Shown here: piece by piece, positions 1 to 8,206 of the stretch
How the letters are laid out: each line of letters begins with the position of its first letter
Numbering within the stretch: position 1 is the stretch's first letter
NCBI RefSeq assembly: GCF_001941965.1
Contig: NZ_MKZO01000049.1
Location: 1 to 33,109, forward strand
Length of the DNA stretch: 33,109 nt
Direction of reading: 5' to 3'
From: Pseudomonas putida
GTDB lineage: Bacteria; Pseudomonadota; Gammaproteobacteria; Pseudomonadales; Pseudomonadaceae
Translations under genes and position numbers: made by a program
The notes under the pieces: generated by a model
Database searches by the model: none
What the model was told of the DNA's origin: nothing
The model's input: the letters and a program-made list of their open reading frames with translations, nothing else

Positions 1-80
1 GCGGGAGGGGGTCGAATGCTACTTGGGTAGTGGGTGGTGGTGGCATTGGTTGTAGATCAGGGATTTGTGGTGCTGCAGAT

Positions 81-165
81 GGCCTCATCGCTGGCAAGCC
101 AGCTCCCACAGGGATCGCGTGCACCGCTGGACCTGTGGGAGCTGGCTTGCCAGCGATAGGGCCCG
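81..165. repeat. REP-type inverted pair downstream of the porin gene
   Basis: Two facing arms, a left arm with TCGCTGGCAAGCCAGCTCCC and a right arm that is its inverse (GGGAGCTGGCTTGCCAGCGA), separated by about 16 bases. This is the REP/BIME palindrome common in the putida/fluorescens group. It lies just past the stop of the leftward porin gene and can fold into a long hairpin, so it may stabilise or end that transcript. The same arms recur at 4012, 29504 and 32794. Confidence 0.85.
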
Positions 166-246
166 AAAGGCCACCGCAGGACAGGACCTTTGCACCGGCA
201 GGATGCGCCTCGCCGATCCAAAAGCCCCGCCCCGCGATGGTGGAGT

Positions 247-1428
247 TCACCAGGTGAGCACGGCACCCAGCGCCAGGGTGTCGGTGTCCTCGTTCTGCGC
301 GTCGCCGTTATGGCCGTTGATCTCGAACTGGTTGTACTCGGCCACCAGCTTGAGGTTGTCGTTGATGTCGTGGAACAGCGCGATGCCGCGGGTTTCATAG
401 TCCGCGCCGGTATTCACCGCGCCATTGCCGTCGTCCTTGGTCTTGCCATAGGACAGCGCCAGGCGGTTCTTGCCGAATTTGTACGAGCCCTGCACCAGGT
501 AGCCCTTGCTGTCCACCTCGCGCAGGGTCGCCTCACCGGCATTGTTGGTGAAGAACGGGTTGATGCCCTTGGCGGTGAAGCCCGAACCGGTCAGCGAGAA
601 CGCCCCCATCTTGGCCTGCACGCCATAGCCCAGGCCCTTGGACGTCACGCTGTCGACGTTGTGGTCGGTGTTGTCCGAGGTCTGGTAGCTGCCGTTGATC
701 CAGCTGTAGATCTGCGCGCCACCCAGGTCGAACTGGTAGGTGATTTCGCTCTCGGTACGCGGGTTCTTCTGGTAGGCCTTGCCCACCGCGCTGTCGTCGT
801 TGGTGTCCACCGGGTCGAGCACGCCCACGGCAATGCGCAGGCCGTCCATGATCGGTGTGCGGTAGGTAATCTGCGCCGAAGGGAACGGGTACGGGTAGCC
901 GCTGCCGATATTGCCGAACGACACCCCGCCGCCATCCACCAGGCCCAGGGTATCGCTGACCTGGCCATAACCGGCGAGGAGTTCGTCAAGCAGGATGTTG
1001 GAGCGGGCGAACAGGCCGAAGTCCTTGCCGATCAGCACTTCGCCCCACTCGGGATTGGCCACGGTGCCGTAGAACTGACGGACGTCGATGGCAGTGTCGG
1101 TGCCGTTTTCCTCGCTGTCGTTGATGGTCACCCAGAACGAGGCGCGGCCGCCGAGCTTGAGGTCGCCCATCTGCTTGGTCATGTTGAAGCCGAGGGTGTT
1201 GGGCAAAAAGCCCATCTTGATCCGCGACTGGCGCCGGTCGTACTGCTCGCCGGCACGGTTGACGTCGCTGTTGACGTAGAAGGCGTTGACGTAGCCATCG
1301 GTGGAGAAGGTCGTTTCATCCTTGTCGTACAGCATGATTTCCGCCTGGGCCAGGGGCGCCAGGCCGAGGGTGGCGAGGCCGGCGAACAGGGGCAGGAAAC
1401 GGGCATTGGCATTCTTATTGTTGTGCAT
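247..1428 (-). CDS. general outer-membrane porin
   Basis: A 393-residue protein that should form a beta-barrel diffusion channel in the outer membrane. The N-terminus is a Sec signal peptide (MHNNKNANARFLPLFAG, hydrophobic core, cleavage after ALAQA), and the mature part is rich in alternating short strands with loops such as GKDFGLFARSN, typical of Gram-negative porins of the Porin_4/OmpC-like type. It ends on an aromatic residue (LALGAVLTW), here Trp rather than the usual Phe. The ATG at 1426-1428 was chosen because GGAG lies about seven bases upstream and because the signal peptide starts there; the open frame continues further upstream without a plausible signal. It is divergent from the acyl-CoA operon, with a 327-bp gap. 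The substrate cannot be told from sequence. Confidence 0.85.
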   Translation of the reverse strand: MHNNKNANARFLPLFAGLATLGLAPLAQAEIMLYDKDETTFSTDGYVNAFYVNSDVNRAGEQYDRRQSRIKMGFLPNTLGFNMTKQMGDLKLGGRASFWVTINDSEENGTDTAIDVRQFYGTVANPEWGEVLIGKDFGLFARSNILLDELLAGYGQVSDTLGLVDGGGVSFGNIGSGYPYPFPSAQITYRTPIMDGLRIAVGVLDPVDTNDDSAVGKAYQKNPRTESEITYQFDLGGAQIYSWINGSYQTSDNTDHNVDSVTSKGLGYGVQAKMGAFSLTGSGFTAKGINPFFTNNAGEATLREVDSKGYLVQGSYKFGKNRLALSYGKTKDDGNGAVNTGADYETRGIALFHDINDNLKLVAEYNQFEINGHNGDAQNEDTDTLALGAVLTW

Positions 1429-1755
1429 GACGCTCTCCGCGAACGGTTTGGACGGTTGTCGGCGTCGATTATCGAAAGCCCGCACGCCCTGCCCTATGCT
1501 GCCTTGGCGCGAGGTTCGCGGTGCTTTGGCCGCGGCCATGGGCGCGGCGGTCGAGGGAACTAATCCCCTGTGCGGGCGGGTCACAAGGCTAAAGTGTCGA
1601 AGGCACGCCCTAAGGTCGGGCTTGCCCATGCAAAAATGCAGATTGCTACTGCAGTTTTGTCGATTGAGCTGGGCAAATTTGCACTGTTACGATCCGGGCG
1701 ATCCTTGACCGCGACAATTCACGTGGAAAATCAATAACAAAGCAGGGAGACAGCG
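1429..1755. promoter_or_regulatory. divergent intergenic region, porin / acyl-CoA operon
   Basis: A gene-free 327-bp stretch that must hold the promoters of the leftward porin and the rightward hydrolase-dehydrogenase operon. Visible features are a perfect GCAAATTTGC palindrome at 1673-1682, an imperfect dyad AAAATGCAG...CTGCAGTTTT around 1633-1658, and a possible -35 TTGACC at 1705-1710 for the rightward operon, whose -10 is poor. The first two could be operator sites. I do not recognise the regulator, and no transcription start can be fixed. Confidence 0.4.
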
Positions 1756-2841
1756 ATGACCGCGCCAGCTTCAACCACCGGTATCACTCAAGCGGAAACC
1801 GCCCAGGTTCTTGCCGAGGTTCGCAACCATATCGGCCACTTGACCCTCAACCGCCCCGCCGGGCTCAACGCCCTGACCTTGCAGATGGTTCGCGACCTGC
1901 GCCTGCAGCTGGAAGCCTGGGCGCTGGATGCCGACATCCATGCGGTGGTCCTGCGCGGCGCCGGCCCCAAGGGCTTCTGTGCCGGCGGTGATATCCGCTC
2001 GCTGTACGACAGCTTCAAGAGCGGCGCCACCTTGCACCGCGACTTCTTCATCGAGGAATACGACCTCGACCTGTTCATCCACCACTACCGCAAGCCCATC
2101 GTCTGCCTGATGGACGGCTTCACCCTCGGCGGCGGCATGGGCCTGGCCCAGGGCGCCGAACTGCGGGTGGTTACCGAGCGCAGCCGCCTGGCGATGCCGG
2201 AAGTCGGTATCGGCTACTTCCCGGATGTCGGTGGCAGCTATTTCCTGTCGCGGATTCCTGGCGAACTGGGCACCTACCTGGGCGTGACCGGAGTGCAGAT
2301 CCAGGCCGCCGACGCGCTGTACTGCGGCCTGGCCGACTGGTACCTGGACAGCGACAGACTGGCCGACCTGGACCGCGCCTTCGACCAGTTGAGCTGGGGC
2401 GAGTACCCGCTCAAGGACCTGCAAGGCGCCCTCGCCCGTCTCGGCAGCCAGACCCTGGTCAACCCGCCGCTGGCCGAACTGCGCCCGGCCATCGATCACT
2501 TCTTCGCCCTGCCGGATATCGCCAGCATCATCGAGCAGTTGCGCACGGTGAACGTCGCCGGCAGCCACGACTGGGCGCTGAAGACCGCCGACCTGATGGA
2601 CAGCCGCTCGCCCCTCGGCATGGCGGTGACCCTGGAACTGCTGCGCCGCGGCCGTCACCTGGCGCTGGAAGAGTGCTTCCGCACCGAACTGCACCTGGAC
2701 CAGCAATGGTTCGAACACGGCGACCTGATGGAAGGCGTGCGCGCCCTGCTGATCGACAAGGACAAGCAGCCGCGCTGGAACCCGCCCACCGTTGCCGGCC
2801 TCGACCGCCAGCGCGTCGACCAATTCTTCGAAGGCCTGTGA
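1756..2841 (+). CDS. 3-hydroxyisobutyryl-CoA hydrolase (crotonase superfamily)
   Basis: A 361-residue cytoplasmic enzyme that hydrolyses 3-hydroxyisobutyryl-CoA to 3-hydroxyisobutyrate and CoA in valine degradation. The crotonase fold is clear: the first oxyanion-hole segment GFCAGGD (residues 73-79), the second GGGMG (125-129), and the hydrolase signature MPEVGIGYFPDVGG (147-160), whose Glu149 and Asp157 correspond to the catalytic acidic pair of the HIBCH family. The long C-terminal extension, relative to ~260-residue enoyl-CoA hydratases, also fits HIBCH. The start has GGGAG six bases upstream. It is followed after 16 bp by an acyl-CoA dehydrogenase, so the two are cotranscribed. A generic enoyl-CoA hydratase/isomerase annotation is the main alternative, but the PDVGG motif and the length argue against it. 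Confidence 0.88.
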   Translation: MTAPASTTGITQAETAQVLAEVRNHIGHLTLNRPAGLNALTLQMVRDLRLQLEAWALDADIHAVVLRGAGPKGFCAGGDIRSLYDSFKSGATLHRDFFIEEYDLDLFIHHYRKPIVCLMDGFTLGGGMGLAQGAELRVVTERSRLAMPEVGIGYFPDVGGSYFLSRIPGELGTYLGVTGVQIQAADALYCGLADWYLDSDRLADLDRAFDQLSWGEYPLKDLQGALARLGSQTLVNPPLAELRPAIDHFFALPDIASIIEQLRTVNVAGSHDWALKTADLMDSRSPLGMAVTLELLRRGRHLALEECFRTELHLDQQWFEHGDLMEGVRALLIDKDKQPRWNPPTVAGLDRQRVDQFFEGL

Positions 2842-2857
2842 GGGCTGGAGCACCGCT

Positions 2858-4009
2858 ATGCAAGACCTGGAACTGACTGAAGAACAGATCATGATCCGCG
2901 ACATGGCCCGCGACTTCGCCCGCAACGAAATCGCGCCCCATGCCCAGGCCTGGGAAAAGGCCGGCTGGATCGACAACGAGGTGGTGCGCAAGATGGGCGA
3001 GCTGGGCTTGCTCGGCATGGTCGCCCCGGAGGAATGGGGCGGCAGCTACACCGACTACGTCGCCTATGCCCTGGCCGTGGAGGAAATCGCCGCTGGCGAT
3101 GGCGCCACCGGGGCGATGATGAGCATCCACAACTCGGTGGGCTGCGGTCCGCTGCTGGTCTACGGCAATGATGAGCAGCAGAAGACCTGGCTGCCGCGCC
3201 TGGCCACAGGTGAAGTGATCGGCTGCTTCTGTCTCACCGAACCCCAGGCCGGCTCGGAAGCGCACAACCTGCGCACCCGCGCCGAGCTCAAGGACGGCCA
3301 GTGGGTGATCAATGGCGCCAAGCAGTTCGTCAGCAACGCCCGGCGGGCCGGGCTGGCGATTGTCTTCGCCGTGACCGATCCGGAACTGGGCAAGAAAGGG
3401 CTCTCGGCCTTCCTGGTGCCCACCGACAACCCCGGCTTCGTGGTCGATCGCAGCGAACACAAGATGGGCATCAAGGCCTCGGACACTTGTGCCGTGACCT
3501 TGAATGACTGCCGGATTCCCGAGGCCAACATGCTCGGCGAACGCGGCAAGGGCCTGGCGATCGCCCTGTCCAACCTCGAAGGCGGGCGCATCGGCATTGC
3601 CGCCCAGGCCCTGGGCATCGCCCGTGCGGCGTTCGAGGCGGCGCTGGTGTATTCCCGCGAGCGGATCCAGTTCGGCAAGCCGATCAACGAGCACCAGAGC
3701 ATCGCCAACCTGCTGGCGGACATGCAGGTGCAGATCAATGCCGCGCGCCTGCTGATCCTGCATGCTGCGCGCCTGCGTACTGCCGGCAAGCCCTGCCTGA
3801 GCGAGGCCTCCCAGGCCAAGCTGTTCGCCTCGGAAATGGCCGAGCGGGTGTGTTCCATGGCGATCCAGGTGCATGGCGGGTATGGGTACCTGGAGGATTA
3901 CCCGGTGGAGAAGTACTACCGGGATGCGCGGATCACGCAGATCTACGAGGGCTCCAGCGAGATCCAGCGGATGTTGATTGCGCGGGAGTTGAAGAACTAT
4001 CCGTTGTAA
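2858..4009 (+). CDS. acyl-CoA dehydrogenase, isobutyryl/short branched-chain type
   Basis: A 383-residue FAD enzyme that introduces a 2,3-double bond into an acyl-CoA and passes electrons to ETF. Domains in order: N-terminal helical domain (about 1-115, EEQIMIRDMARDFARNEIAP), middle beta domain with the FAD/substrate motif CFCLTEPQAGSEA (about 127-139), and C-terminal helical domain with SRERIQFGKPI, QVHGGYGYLEDYPVEKYYRD and IYEGSSEIQR. Glu364 in the IYEG motif sits at the catalytic-base position of short-chain and isobutyryl-CoA dehydrogenases. The ATG at 2858 was chosen over an upstream in-frame one at 2792 because the latter overlaps the hydrolase gene, while 2858 has GGAG about eight bases upstream. 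Pairing with the hydrolase suggests isobutyryl-CoA as substrate; that is inference. Confidence 0.85.
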   Translation: MQDLELTEEQIMIRDMARDFARNEIAPHAQAWEKAGWIDNEVVRKMGELGLLGMVAPEEWGGSYTDYVAYALAVEEIAAGDGATGAMMSIHNSVGCGPLLVYGNDEQQKTWLPRLATGEVIGCFCLTEPQAGSEAHNLRTRAELKDGQWVINGAKQFVSNARRAGLAIVFAVTDPELGKKGLSAFLVPTDNPGFVVDRSEHKMGIKASDTCAVTLNDCRIPEANMLGERGKGLAIALSNLEGGRIGIAAQALGIARAAFEAALVYSRERIQFGKPINEHQSIANLLADMQVQINAARLLILHAARLRTAGKPCLSEASQAKLFASEMAERVCSMAIQVHGGYGYLEDYPVEKYYRDARITQIYEGSSEIQRMLIARELKNYPL

Positions 4010-4011
4010 GT

Positions 4012-4095
4012 GCAGCTCCCACAGGTTGTTGTGCCGGCCGCACGATCTGCGTTCGGCGCGAACCCTGTGGGAGCTGGCTTGCCAGCGATGAGGCC
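4012..4095. repeat. REP-type inverted pair between convergent genes
   Basis: The left arm is truncated (GCAGCTCCCACAGG at 4012-4025). The right arm (CCTGTGGGAGCTGGC at 4063-4077, continuing to GCGATGAGGCC) is complete. The element sits between the convergent ends of the acyl-CoA dehydrogenase and the M66 peptidase genes and could serve as a two-way transcript end. Confidence 0.75.
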
Positions 4096-4128
4096 TTCAG
4101 CTGACCCTCCTTACTGACCGTGCACCAC

Positions 4129-6087
4129 TCAGCCGGGATCGCGACCACTGAACGTCACTCGCGCCGTGCCTTTTGGCGGGGCGATGACACCGTAAACGTT
4201 CTGGGTACCTTGGCAGATGACACGTACATGGGTCGCCTGGAAGTCCTGCGGGACGTTGAAGTGGAAGCGGTTCAGCTCGTCTGGATTCAAACGTGTGCCA
4301 TGCAGGATGAAATTCAGCCGCTCATTCCTGGCATTGCTGACCCACCCATAGCAGCGGGCAACCGCAACCTCCGCAGCACTGGCCGTCACATGGGTGACCC
4401 CGTAGGCGCAATGCAGGGCCGGGTAGGCGATTCCGGCCCGCTGCAGATCCGGATCGTAGAAGCCCAGCAGGGTCGTGGCCGGTACACCGATCTGCTGTGG
4501 CCGGCCGGCGACATGCTCGGGAAAGTCCTGGCACAGGTTCCACGAGCTGCCACTCGAGACGTAATTCAGGACATCGCCGCTTTTCAACTGCAGCTGGGTG
4601 CCGCTGTAGTGGAGCGTGGTTTCGTAGACTGCCTGGTGAATGATGCGCACGCCCTTTCCGCGATTGGCTGCGGTCGCAGCAGGCAGGTAGATTTTGGCCG
4701 TCCATTGCCCATCGAAGATATCCACCTCGACCCGCTGGAAGGTTTTCAGCAATTCGGCAATCCCGCCCTCGCCCGCCTCCTGCGGTGCGGCACGATACAG
4801 CTCGCCCCACTCGAGCATGCTCTTGCGATCTTCATCCCACTTCATGTAGCCGGTCGAAGACGCCTTGCTGAACACCGCCTTGCTCTCGATGAAGCCCTGC
4901 GCGATCTTCATGCTATAGGGGGTGAGCATGGTGTACCGGTTGGTGTCCGGGTATAGCGGGTAACCATCCGCCATGGTGTCCCTGCCGAAGGAATGGCCAT
5001 GGAAGGGCTGCTCACACTGGCTACTCTGGCACGTCGGTACGCCGGTTATGGCCTTTTCAAAGTTGGGCAGGAAGACATTCCTGTCGCAGTCCCAGCCCCA
5101 GGTCGAATTCGGTGAAACGGCGGCGCGGTGAATGGACCCTCCGAAGCCGCCGGGGTAGTGTCCGATACCGAAGTTATGCCCCAACTCATGGCTGAATTCG
5201 TTACCGTCGCAACCATACAGCGTCACGATGCTGCCTCCACCGGAAAGACCATGCACCACCCGGCCATTGGTATAGTTGCCCACCGAACTGTGTGCGGTCA
5301 GTTGCGCCACCACCCAGTGCCGGTTAAGCCCGTCCTCGCCGCTGCCGGGGGAGCTGTGCACGCCAACGGCGGCGTTGTTGATCCCCAGTGAGATCAGCTC
5401 CTTGCCGATACGCTGGCGCAGGTCACCACCATGCACGTCGCCCTCTTGCCTGGAGTGGTCGGTATAGCGGGTGCCGTCGGCCATTTCGATGACCTCGCAG
5501 TGCACCGGTTCGTACTGGTTGACGATCAGGCGGCAGGCAGGAATGGTCTGGTAGTACTGACGCTGCAACTCGCCGGTGAAGCCGTCGATGAATACCCGTT
5601 GGTTGGCTGTAAGCATGCCGATATCGATGGTGTTGAGCAGTAGTTCGCCCGCAGCACCCACGTCCGGGGAATAGCTGCCTTCACGTCCTGCAGCCGTGAA
5701 ATCCAGTTTCACGCCTGGCGAGACATACCGAGCGGGCAGGAGGGCTGACCAGAAACGGGTGCCATAGACAACCCTGGCATAGACCTCATCGGTGGACCAC
5801 TCGGTGACTCGTGGCAGATGTTCAGGCTTGGTCATCTGGAGCGTCAGGTCCGCGACTCTCAGTTGCACGCTATCAGGATAGAGATCGTAGGGGTTCATCG
5901 GCTGGAACAACACGAGGGTGAGGCGTTGCGCTACCAGTCGCGGCTTGAAGTCGTCGGAAAACCAGGTGTTGGGTTGCGGCAGTATCGAAGCCTGGGCAAA
6001 GAGCACCGCGCCCTGAAGGGTGCCGTCAGTCAGGTTGTTTTTTACAGAGGACTGGTTGAAGTACTGCGGATAATTGTCGGTAGACAT
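4129..6087 (-). CDS. M66-family zinc metallopeptidase (StcE/dictomallein type), copy 1
   Basis: A 652-residue putative zinc endopeptidase. The extended metal-binding motif HELGHNFGIGHYPG gives His300, Glu301, His304 and His310, matching the HExxHxxGxxHxxG signature of peptidase family M66 (StcE of E. coli O157, TagA of Vibrio, dictomallein of Burkholderia). Known members cleave mucin-type glycoproteins; the target here is unknown. The N-terminus (MSTDNYPQYFNQSSVKNN) has no hydrophobic signal, unlike StcE, which is exported by Sec and type II secretion. ATG 6085-6087 was chosen because AGGAGG lies nine bases upstream; an open frame reaching 6144 has no such site. It lies 69 bp downstream of its paralogue and shares its promoter. 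The C-terminal beta-rich part ends in ARVTFSGRDPG, like its neighbour. Catalysis is untested. Confidence 0.85.
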   Translation of the reverse strand: MSTDNYPQYFNQSSVKNNLTDGTLQGAVLFAQASILPQPNTWFSDDFKPRLVAQRLTLVLFQPMNPYDLYPDSVQLRVADLTLQMTKPEHLPRVTEWSTDEVYARVVYGTRFWSALLPARYVSPGVKLDFTAAGREGSYSPDVGAAGELLLNTIDIGMLTANQRVFIDGFTGELQRQYYQTIPACRLIVNQYEPVHCEVIEMADGTRYTDHSRQEGDVHGGDLRQRIGKELISLGINNAAVGVHSSPGSGEDGLNRHWVVAQLTAHSSVGNYTNGRVVHGLSGGGSIVTLYGCDGNEFSHELGHNFGIGHYPGGFGGSIHRAAVSPNSTWGWDCDRNVFLPNFEKAITGVPTCQSSQCEQPFHGHSFGRDTMADGYPLYPDTNRYTMLTPYSMKIAQGFIESKAVFSKASSTGYMKWDEDRKSMLEWGELYRAAPQEAGEGGIAELLKTFQRVEVDIFDGQWTAKIYLPAATAANRGKGVRIIHQAVYETTLHYSGTQLQLKSGDVLNYVSSGSSWNLCQDFPEHVAGRPQQIGVPATTLLGFYDPDLQRAGIAYPALHCAYGVTHVTASAAEVAVARCYGWVSNARNERLNFILHGTRLNPDELNRFHFNVPQDFQATHVRVICQGTQNVYGVIAPPKGTARVTFSGRDPG

Positions 6088-6156
6088 GGTGGCACGCCTC
6101 CTGGGCGTATCAGGGAGTCGAACGTGGTCAAACACAGTCAACATTTCCCGGCCGGA

Positions 6157-8097
6157 TCAGTCCCGGCCAGTGAACGTCACTCGCGCAATTCCCTCGGGCG
6201 GGTCTATCCCTCGCGAGGCGTTCTGGGTGTCGGCGCAGTAGACCTCGATGTAGATGGCCTTGAACGCCTGCGGGACGTTCAGGTGCAGGCGGTTGAGTTC
6301 ACCCGCGTTGACCCGGCTGCCGCGCAGCGGGAAGTACAGCCGCTCGCCTTGCGCATTGGTCACCACGGCGTAGGCCGGTAACGTCAGGGCGACCTCCTCG
6401 GGAACCCCGGCATAGGTCATGCCCCAGGCACCATGCAGCGCCGGGTAGACGATGCCACCGCGCCCCAGCTCCGGGTCGTAGTAGCCCAGCACCGTGGTCA
6501 CCGGGATGCCGACCTGATCCGGCTGGCCGGCGACGTTCACGGAGAAGTCCTCGACCCGGGTCCAGGTGCCGCCCATCTCGTAGTTCAGCAAATCGCCCCT
6601 TTTCACGGTCACGCGGGTGCCATTGACATGCAGCACGCTGTCGGCCGCCGCCGTGCTCAGGATACGCACGCCCCGCAGCCGCTCGGCCGTCACCGGCAGA
6701 TGGATGTCGGCAGCCCAATGCTCCTCGTCCAGGTTCACCTCGATCCGCTTGAAACGCTTGAGCAGCCCGGTCATCGAGGCCAGGTCCAGTTCGTCCACCC
6801 CGGCGCGGTGCAGTTCGCCCCAGGGCAACATGGCCTTTTCCTGCTCGTCCCACTTCAGGTGGCCCGTCGGCGAATCGGTGCTGAAGATCGCGTTGATCTC
6901 CAGGTAGCCTTGGATGGTCTTGAGGCTCCAGGGGGTGAACTGGGTGTAGCGGTTGACCGACGGATAGTGGGCATAGCCATCGGACATGGAGTCGCGGCCG
7001 AACTTATGCCCATGGAACGGCGGCTCGCAGATTCCGCCTTCGCAGGTGTTCTCACCGCTGCGTTCCTTGAGGAAGTTGGGCACGAACACGTTCTTGTCGC
7101 TGTCCCAGCCCCAGGCCGAGTTGGTGCCCCGGGCGGCGCGATGCACCGAGCCGGCGAAGCCGCCGGGATGGTGGGACAGGCCATAGTGATGGCCGAATTC
7201 ATGGCTCAGTTCGTTGCTGGCGATGTATTGCAGGGTCACCATCCCGCCACCGCCCGACCCACCATGAATCACCACGCCGTTGCGGTAGTTGCCGACCGAT
7301 GTGTGCGCCGTCAGCAAGGCAATCACCATGTGCTTGTTCAGCCCGTCCTCGCCGCTGCCGGGCGAGGAATGAATGCCCTGGCTGGCATTGTTGATGCCCT
7401 GTGATACCAGTTCCTTGCCGATACGCTGGCGCAGATCACCCGCGTGCCATGTGCCTTCATCCTGCGAGCGCTCCAGGTACAGGGTACCATCGGCCATCTC
7501 GATGAACTGGAAGTGCACCGGCTCGTACTGGTTGACGATCAGGCGGCTGCACGGCAGGGTCTGGAAGTACTCGCGATGCAGCTCAGTGATGAACTCGTCG
7601 GTGAACTTGCGCCGGTTGGGGGTCAGCATGCCGATATCGATGGTGTTGACCAGCATTTCGCCTGGCGCACCGACATTGACGTTGGCGTAGGTCCCCGAGG
7701 TGGCACCTGCCTTGAATACCAGGTCCATGCCGGCAACCACCTGCTGCCAGGGCAGGATCGCGCTCCAGAAGTGCTCGCCGTAGACGATCCGGCCGTATTC
7801 CGCGTCGCTATCGCGCTCGGCGATCGGCGGCAATTGCTCCGGCGGCGCCATGGCCAGGGTGAAGTCGCCGACACGCAGCTGGATACCCTCGGCAGCCACA
7901 ACGGCGCTGATGGGCTTGAACATCACCAGGGTATCGCGCAGGCCGGTCAGGCGCGGCTGCACATCGCCGGCTATCGGCGAACTGCGCGACGGCAGCACCG
8001 AGACCTGGGCAAACAGCACACTGCCCTTGAGCTCGCCGACCAGGTCATTGCGCAGGTCGCGGTCGTTGAAATACAGCGGGGATTGGCTACTGGACAT
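6157..8097 (-). CDS. M66-family zinc metallopeptidase, copy 2
   Basis: A 646-residue paralogue of the downstream gene, collinear with it from end to end. Its zinc motif HEFGHHYGLSHHPGG gives His299, Glu300, His303 and His309. Shared blocks include NQYEPVH, MADGT, DLRQRIGKEL, SSPGSGEDGLN and the C-terminal RVTFTGRD, so the pair arose by tandem duplication. No signal peptide or membrane segment is seen at the N-terminus (MSSSQSPLYFNDRDLRND). It is the first gene of the two-gene unit; a shared dyad promoter lies 70 bp upstream. GAGG about ten bases before the ATG is a modest ribosome site. The protein is predicted to be a soluble peptidase; whether it leaves the cell cannot be told here. Confidence 0.85.
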   Translation of the reverse strand: MSSSQSPLYFNDRDLRNDLVGELKGSVLFAQVSVLPSRSSPIAGDVQPRLTGLRDTLVMFKPISAVVAAEGIQLRVGDFTLAMAPPEQLPPIAERDSDAEYGRIVYGEHFWSAILPWQQVVAGMDLVFKAGATSGTYANVNVGAPGEMLVNTIDIGMLTPNRRKFTDEFITELHREYFQTLPCSRLIVNQYEPVHFQFIEMADGTLYLERSQDEGTWHAGDLRQRIGKELVSQGINNASQGIHSSPGSGEDGLNKHMVIALLTAHTSVGNYRNGVVIHGGSGGGGMVTLQYIASNELSHEFGHHYGLSHHPGGFAGSVHRAARGTNSAWGWDSDKNVFVPNFLKERSGENTCEGGICEPPFHGHKFGRDSMSDGYAHYPSVNRYTQFTPWSLKTIQGYLEINAIFSTDSPTGHLKWDEQEKAMLPWGELHRAGVDELDLASMTGLLKRFKRIEVNLDEEHWAADIHLPVTAERLRGVRILSTAAADSVLHVNGTRVTVKRGDLLNYEMGGTWTRVEDFSVNVAGQPDQVGIPVTTVLGYYDPELGRGGIVYPALHGAWGMTYAGVPEEVALTLPAYAVVTNAQGERLYFPLRGSRVNAGELNRLHLNVPQAFKAIYIEVYCADTQNASRGIDPPEGIARVTFTGRD

Positions 8098-8142
8098 GGT
8101 GGCGGAGCCTCGTGGAGTTAATCTCGGAACTGCACGAGGCTC

Positions 8143-8189
8143 ATTCGAACACCGCCGGGCGAAGCCAACAACTGACAGAAATATCAGGT
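8143..8189 (-). promoter_or_regulatory. shared dyad promoter upstream of the M66 pair
   Basis: Read on the - strand: dyad CTGATATTTCTGTCAG (8187 to 8172), immediately followed by a -35-like TTGTTG (8171 to 8166), a 17-bp spacer, and a -10-like TCGAAT (8148 to 8143). The same arrangement precedes three other - strand genes in this window. The dyad position, ending at the -35, fits an activator site. Confidence 0.7.
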
Positions 8190-8206
8190 GCCCGACCGGG
8201 GTTCTG

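Noticed and set aside
190..1563. A 457-codon + strand open frame opposite the porin
   Set aside because: It is the complement of a clear porin with signal peptide and C-terminal aromatic residue, with low-complexity composition.
1429..1600. TTGTGA about 16-17 bp from ATTAGT upstream of the porin as a fifth copy of the shared promoter
   Set aside because: The CTGA...TCAG dyad is absent, so only a chance resemblance in the -35 remains.
6088..6156. Search for a separate promoter between the two M66 genes
   Set aside because: The 69-bp gap lacks the dyad and any good -35/-10 pair; the genes are best seen as one operon.
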